The notes under the pieces were generated by a model that searched no databases, was not told where the DNA came from, and saw only the letters and a program-made list of their open reading frames with translations. The position numbers and the translations under genes were made by a program. A stretch of 32,312 bases of DNA from positions 1-32,312 of the forward strand of contig QHRX01000012.1 of assembly GCA_003221455.1 (NCBI GenBank), read 5' to 3'. The stretch's first letter is position 1; every line of letters starts with the position of its first letter. Positions 30,748 through 32,312 of this stretch are shown piece after piece. The DNA comes from Candidatus Rokuibacteriota bacterium. GTDB lineage: Bacteria; Methylomirabilota; Methylomirabilia; Rokubacteriales; CSP1-6.

Positions 30748-31631
30748 CCGCCGGCGGGTCCGCCCCGAAGATCCGGAAGGCCGTGTTCCCGGCGGCCGGC
30801 CTCGGCACCCGGTTCCTGCCCGCCACCAAGGCCCAGCCCAAGGAGATGCTACCGCTCGTCGACAAGCCGACGATCCAGTACGTGGTCGAGGAGGCGGTCG
30901 CCTCCGGCCTCGCCGAGATCATCATCGTGACCGGCCGCGGAAAGCGGGCGATCGAGGACCACTTCGACGCGGCCTTCGAGCTCGAGTACTACTTGCAGGA
31001 CCGCGGCAAGCTGGACGAGCTCGCACAGATCAAGACGATCTCCGAGCTCGCCTCGGTCTCCTACGTGCGGCAGAAGGAGCCGCGCGGCCTCGGCCACGCG
31101 ATCCTCTGCGCCCGGCCGCTGGTGGGGGACGAGCCCTTCGCGGTCTTCCTCGGCGACGACATCGTGGCGAGCCCGGGGGCCCCGTGCATGCGGCAGCTCA
31201 TCGACGTCTACGCGCGCTACGGCGGGCCCGTGGTCGCCGTCGAGCGCGTGCCCCGGGCCCAGCTCCACCGCTACGGCGTCGTCGCCGGCCACGCGCTCGG
31301 CGGAAACGTCTGGGAGGTGACCGACCTCGTCGAGAAGCCGTCGGCCGCGGAGGCGCCGTCGGACCTGGCGATCATCGGGCGCTACGTGCTGACGCCCGAC
31401 CTCTTCCCGATCCTCGCCGAGACGGCGGAGGACCGGAGCGGGGAGATCCAGCTCACGACCGCGCTCCGGGAGCTGCGCCGCCGCCGCCCGATCTACGCGC
31501 TCGCCTTCGAGGGCAAGCGCTACGACACGGGCGACAAGCTCGGGTTCCTCCGGGCCACGGTGGAGTTCGCCCTCGCCCGCCCCGACCTCGCCGACGAGTT
31601 CCGCGCGTACCTCAAGAGCCTCGAGCTCTGA
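30744..31631 (+). CDS. galU: UTP-glucose-1-phosphate uridylyltransferase
   Basis: 295 residues from ATG (ATGA overlap). The nucleotide-binding loop is VFPAAGLGTRFLPATKA at 14-30, followed by PKEMLPLVDKPTIQYVVEEA (32-51), KEPRGLGHAI at 111-120, FLGDDI at 135-140 and VTDLVEKPS further on. Length and motifs are normal for GalU. It makes UDP-glucose, the precursor for UDP-galactose, UDP-glucuronate and glucosyl transfer, so it supplies donor sugars to the locus. It is the last gene of the coupled block, followed by a 53-base spacer with a promoter-like sequence. Confidence 0.95.
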   Translation: MTAGGSAPKIRKAVFPAAGLGTRFLPATKAQPKEMLPLVDKPTIQYVVEEAVASGLAEIIIVTGRGKRAIEDHFDAAFELEYYLQDRGKLDELAQIKTISELASVSYVRQKEPRGLGHAILCARPLVGDEPFAVFLGDDIVASPGAPCMRQLIDVYARYGGPVVAVERVPRAQLHRYGVVAGHALGGNVWEVTDLVEKPSAAEAPSDLAIIGRYVLTPDLFPILAETAEDRSGEIQLTTALRELRRRRPIYALAFEGKRYDTGDKLGFLRATVEFALARPDLADEFRAYLKSLEL

Positions 31632-31641
31632 CCCCGGCCGT

Positions 31642-31671
31642 TTGACTTCGCCCGGGTGCTCGTGCGATATC
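31642..31671 (+). promoter_or_regulatory. Candidate sigma-70-type promoter for the nicotinate phosphoribosyltransferase gene
   Basis: TTGACT (31642-31647) matches five of six bases of the -35 consensus, and GATATC (31666-31671), 18 bases further, matches half of the -10. The patch is clearly richer in A and T than its surroundings. Transcription would begin near 31678, only about seven bases before the ATG at 31685, where no Shine-Dalgarno is visible. That would give an almost leaderless message. Confidence 0.42.
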
Positions 31672-31684
31672 TGAACGCGACAAC

Positions 31685-32312
31685 ATGGCACCGACTCCCA
31701 AGCGAACCTTCCACGTCGCCTCCGACGCCGAGATCAAGCGGGGCGAGGTCTCCGACGTGTACTTCGCCCGCACCGTGCAGATCCTCGTGGCCCGCCACGA
31801 CCGCCAGCGCGTCAAGGCCGAGGTCTACCTCAAGTCGCTCCCGGCCGATTACGCGTGGGGCGTCCTCGCGGGGATCGAGGAGGCGGCCGCGCTCCTCGGG
31901 GAGCTGCCGGTCGACGTCGACGCGATGCACGAGGGCACCGTGTTCGGGCCCTACGAACCCGTGCTGGCGCTCGAGGGGACGTACGTGGAGTGGGCCGAGT
32001 ACGAGACCGCGCTCTTGGGCCTCCTCTGCCAGGCCTCGGGCATCGCCACCAAGGCCGCCCGCTGCAAGCGGGCCGCCGGCGACCGCCAGGTGATCTCGTT
32101 CGGCGCCCGCCGGATGCACCCGGCGCTCGCGCCGATGATCGAGCGCAACGCCTTCATCGGCGGCTGCGACGGCGTCGCCGTCACCAAGTCGGCCGAGCTG
32201 ATCGACGCCGACCCGATGGGCACGATCCCGCACGCCCTCGTGCTCGTCGTCGGCGACACCGTCGAGGCGCTCAAGGCCTTCCACGAGGTCGTGGACCCGA
32301 AGGTCCGCCGGG
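31685..32312 (+). CDS. Nicotinate phosphoribosyltransferase, 3' partial
   Basis: 209 full codons from ATG with no stop before the right edge, so the C-terminal part is missing. It opens FHVASDAEIKRGEVSDVYF, and carries DVDAMHEGTVFGPYEPVLALEG, EYETALLGLLCQASGI, FGARRMHPALAPMIERNAFI (with the family's R..HP pattern), GCDGVAVT and the PMGTIPHALVLVVGD stretch. This set belongs to the nicotinate phosphoribosyltransferase/quinolinate phosphoribosyltransferase fold, in the shorter nicotinate branch found in archaea and some bacteria. The enzyme joins nicotinate to PRPP in NAD salvage. It has no link to polysaccharide synthesis and probably marks the end of the locus. The three catalytic regions beyond the edge cannot be checked. 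Confidence 0.88.
   Translation, partial: MAPTPKRTFHVASDAEIKRGEVSDVYFARTVQILVARHDRQRVKAEVYLKSLPADYAWGVLAGIEEAAALLGELPVDVDAMHEGTVFGPYEPVLALEGTYVEWAEYETALLGLLCQASGIATKAARCKRAAGDRQVISFGARRMHPALAPMIERNAFIGGCDGVAVTKSAELIDADPMGTIPHALVLVVGDTVEALKAFHEVVDPKVRR

Noticed and set aside
1-32312. CRISPR arrays, tRNA or rRNA genes, insertion sequences, phage genes
   Set aside because: No regularly spaced repeats, no transposase or integrase motifs and no RNA gene signatures were found on either strand by reading.

Overview
The window is very GC-rich (roughly 70% by eye). Every supported gene lies on the + strand. They form one long surface-polysaccharide locus of the Wzx/Wzy-dependent type, closed at the right edge by a nicotinate phosphoribosyltransferase gene that appears to be transcribed separately. 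An outer-membrane polysaccharide export (SLBB/OPX) protein and a Wzz-kinase imply a Gram-negative (diderm) bacterium. High GC, many GTG/TTG starts and gene order resembling exosortase-type EPS loci would fit a lineage such as Candidatus Rokubacteria/Methylomirabilota or a high-GC deltaproteobacterium. That placement is inference and is not shown by any marker gene here.

Region 1 (1-8401) is the export and assembly machine: OPX/SLBB exporter (5' end missing), ExeA-like AAA ATPase, a degenerate HD-GYP protein, an unfamiliar protein with a PDDEXK-like core, a very large Wzz/BY-kinase that carries an extra membrane helix and two C-terminal SPOR-like repeats, and a Wzy/O-antigen-ligase membrane protein. 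A 385-bp non-coding stretch follows.

Region 2 (8787-17411) starts with the flippase, then alternates glycosyltransferases (GT2, GT2, GT2, GT4, GT2-like) with three SAM methyltransferases. After a 362-bp gap, region 3 (17774-27104) has a fourth methyltransferase, three GT4 enzymes, a glutamine-dependent asparagine synthetase homologue, a GT39/ArnT-like membrane glycosyltransferase, and an unusual secreted/membrane PHP-domain protein.

Region 4 (27226-31631) is a tight block of WbqC-like protein, PIG-L deacetylase, DegT/DnrJ/EryC1/StrS aminotransferase, WecA/MraY-type phosphoglycosyl transferase and GalU. This block would make activated sugars and begin the repeat unit on undecaprenyl phosphate. 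The WecA-like enzyme would start the unit, the glycosyltransferases extend it, methyltransferases, PIG-L and possibly AsnB modify it, the flippase moves it across the membrane, Wzy polymerises it, and the Wzz-kinase with the OPX protein controls length and export. Most genes overlap by 1-8 bases (ATGA, GTGA, TTGA, TAATG), so translation is probably coupled.

The most unusual features are the Wzz-kinase-SPOR fusion with an altered Walker A' motif, the PHP protein whose fold seems split by a membrane hairpin, and the ATPase/degenerate HD-GYP/PDDEXK-like trio placed between the exporter and the kinase. No exosortase, tRNA, rRNA, CRISPR array or transposase was seen.
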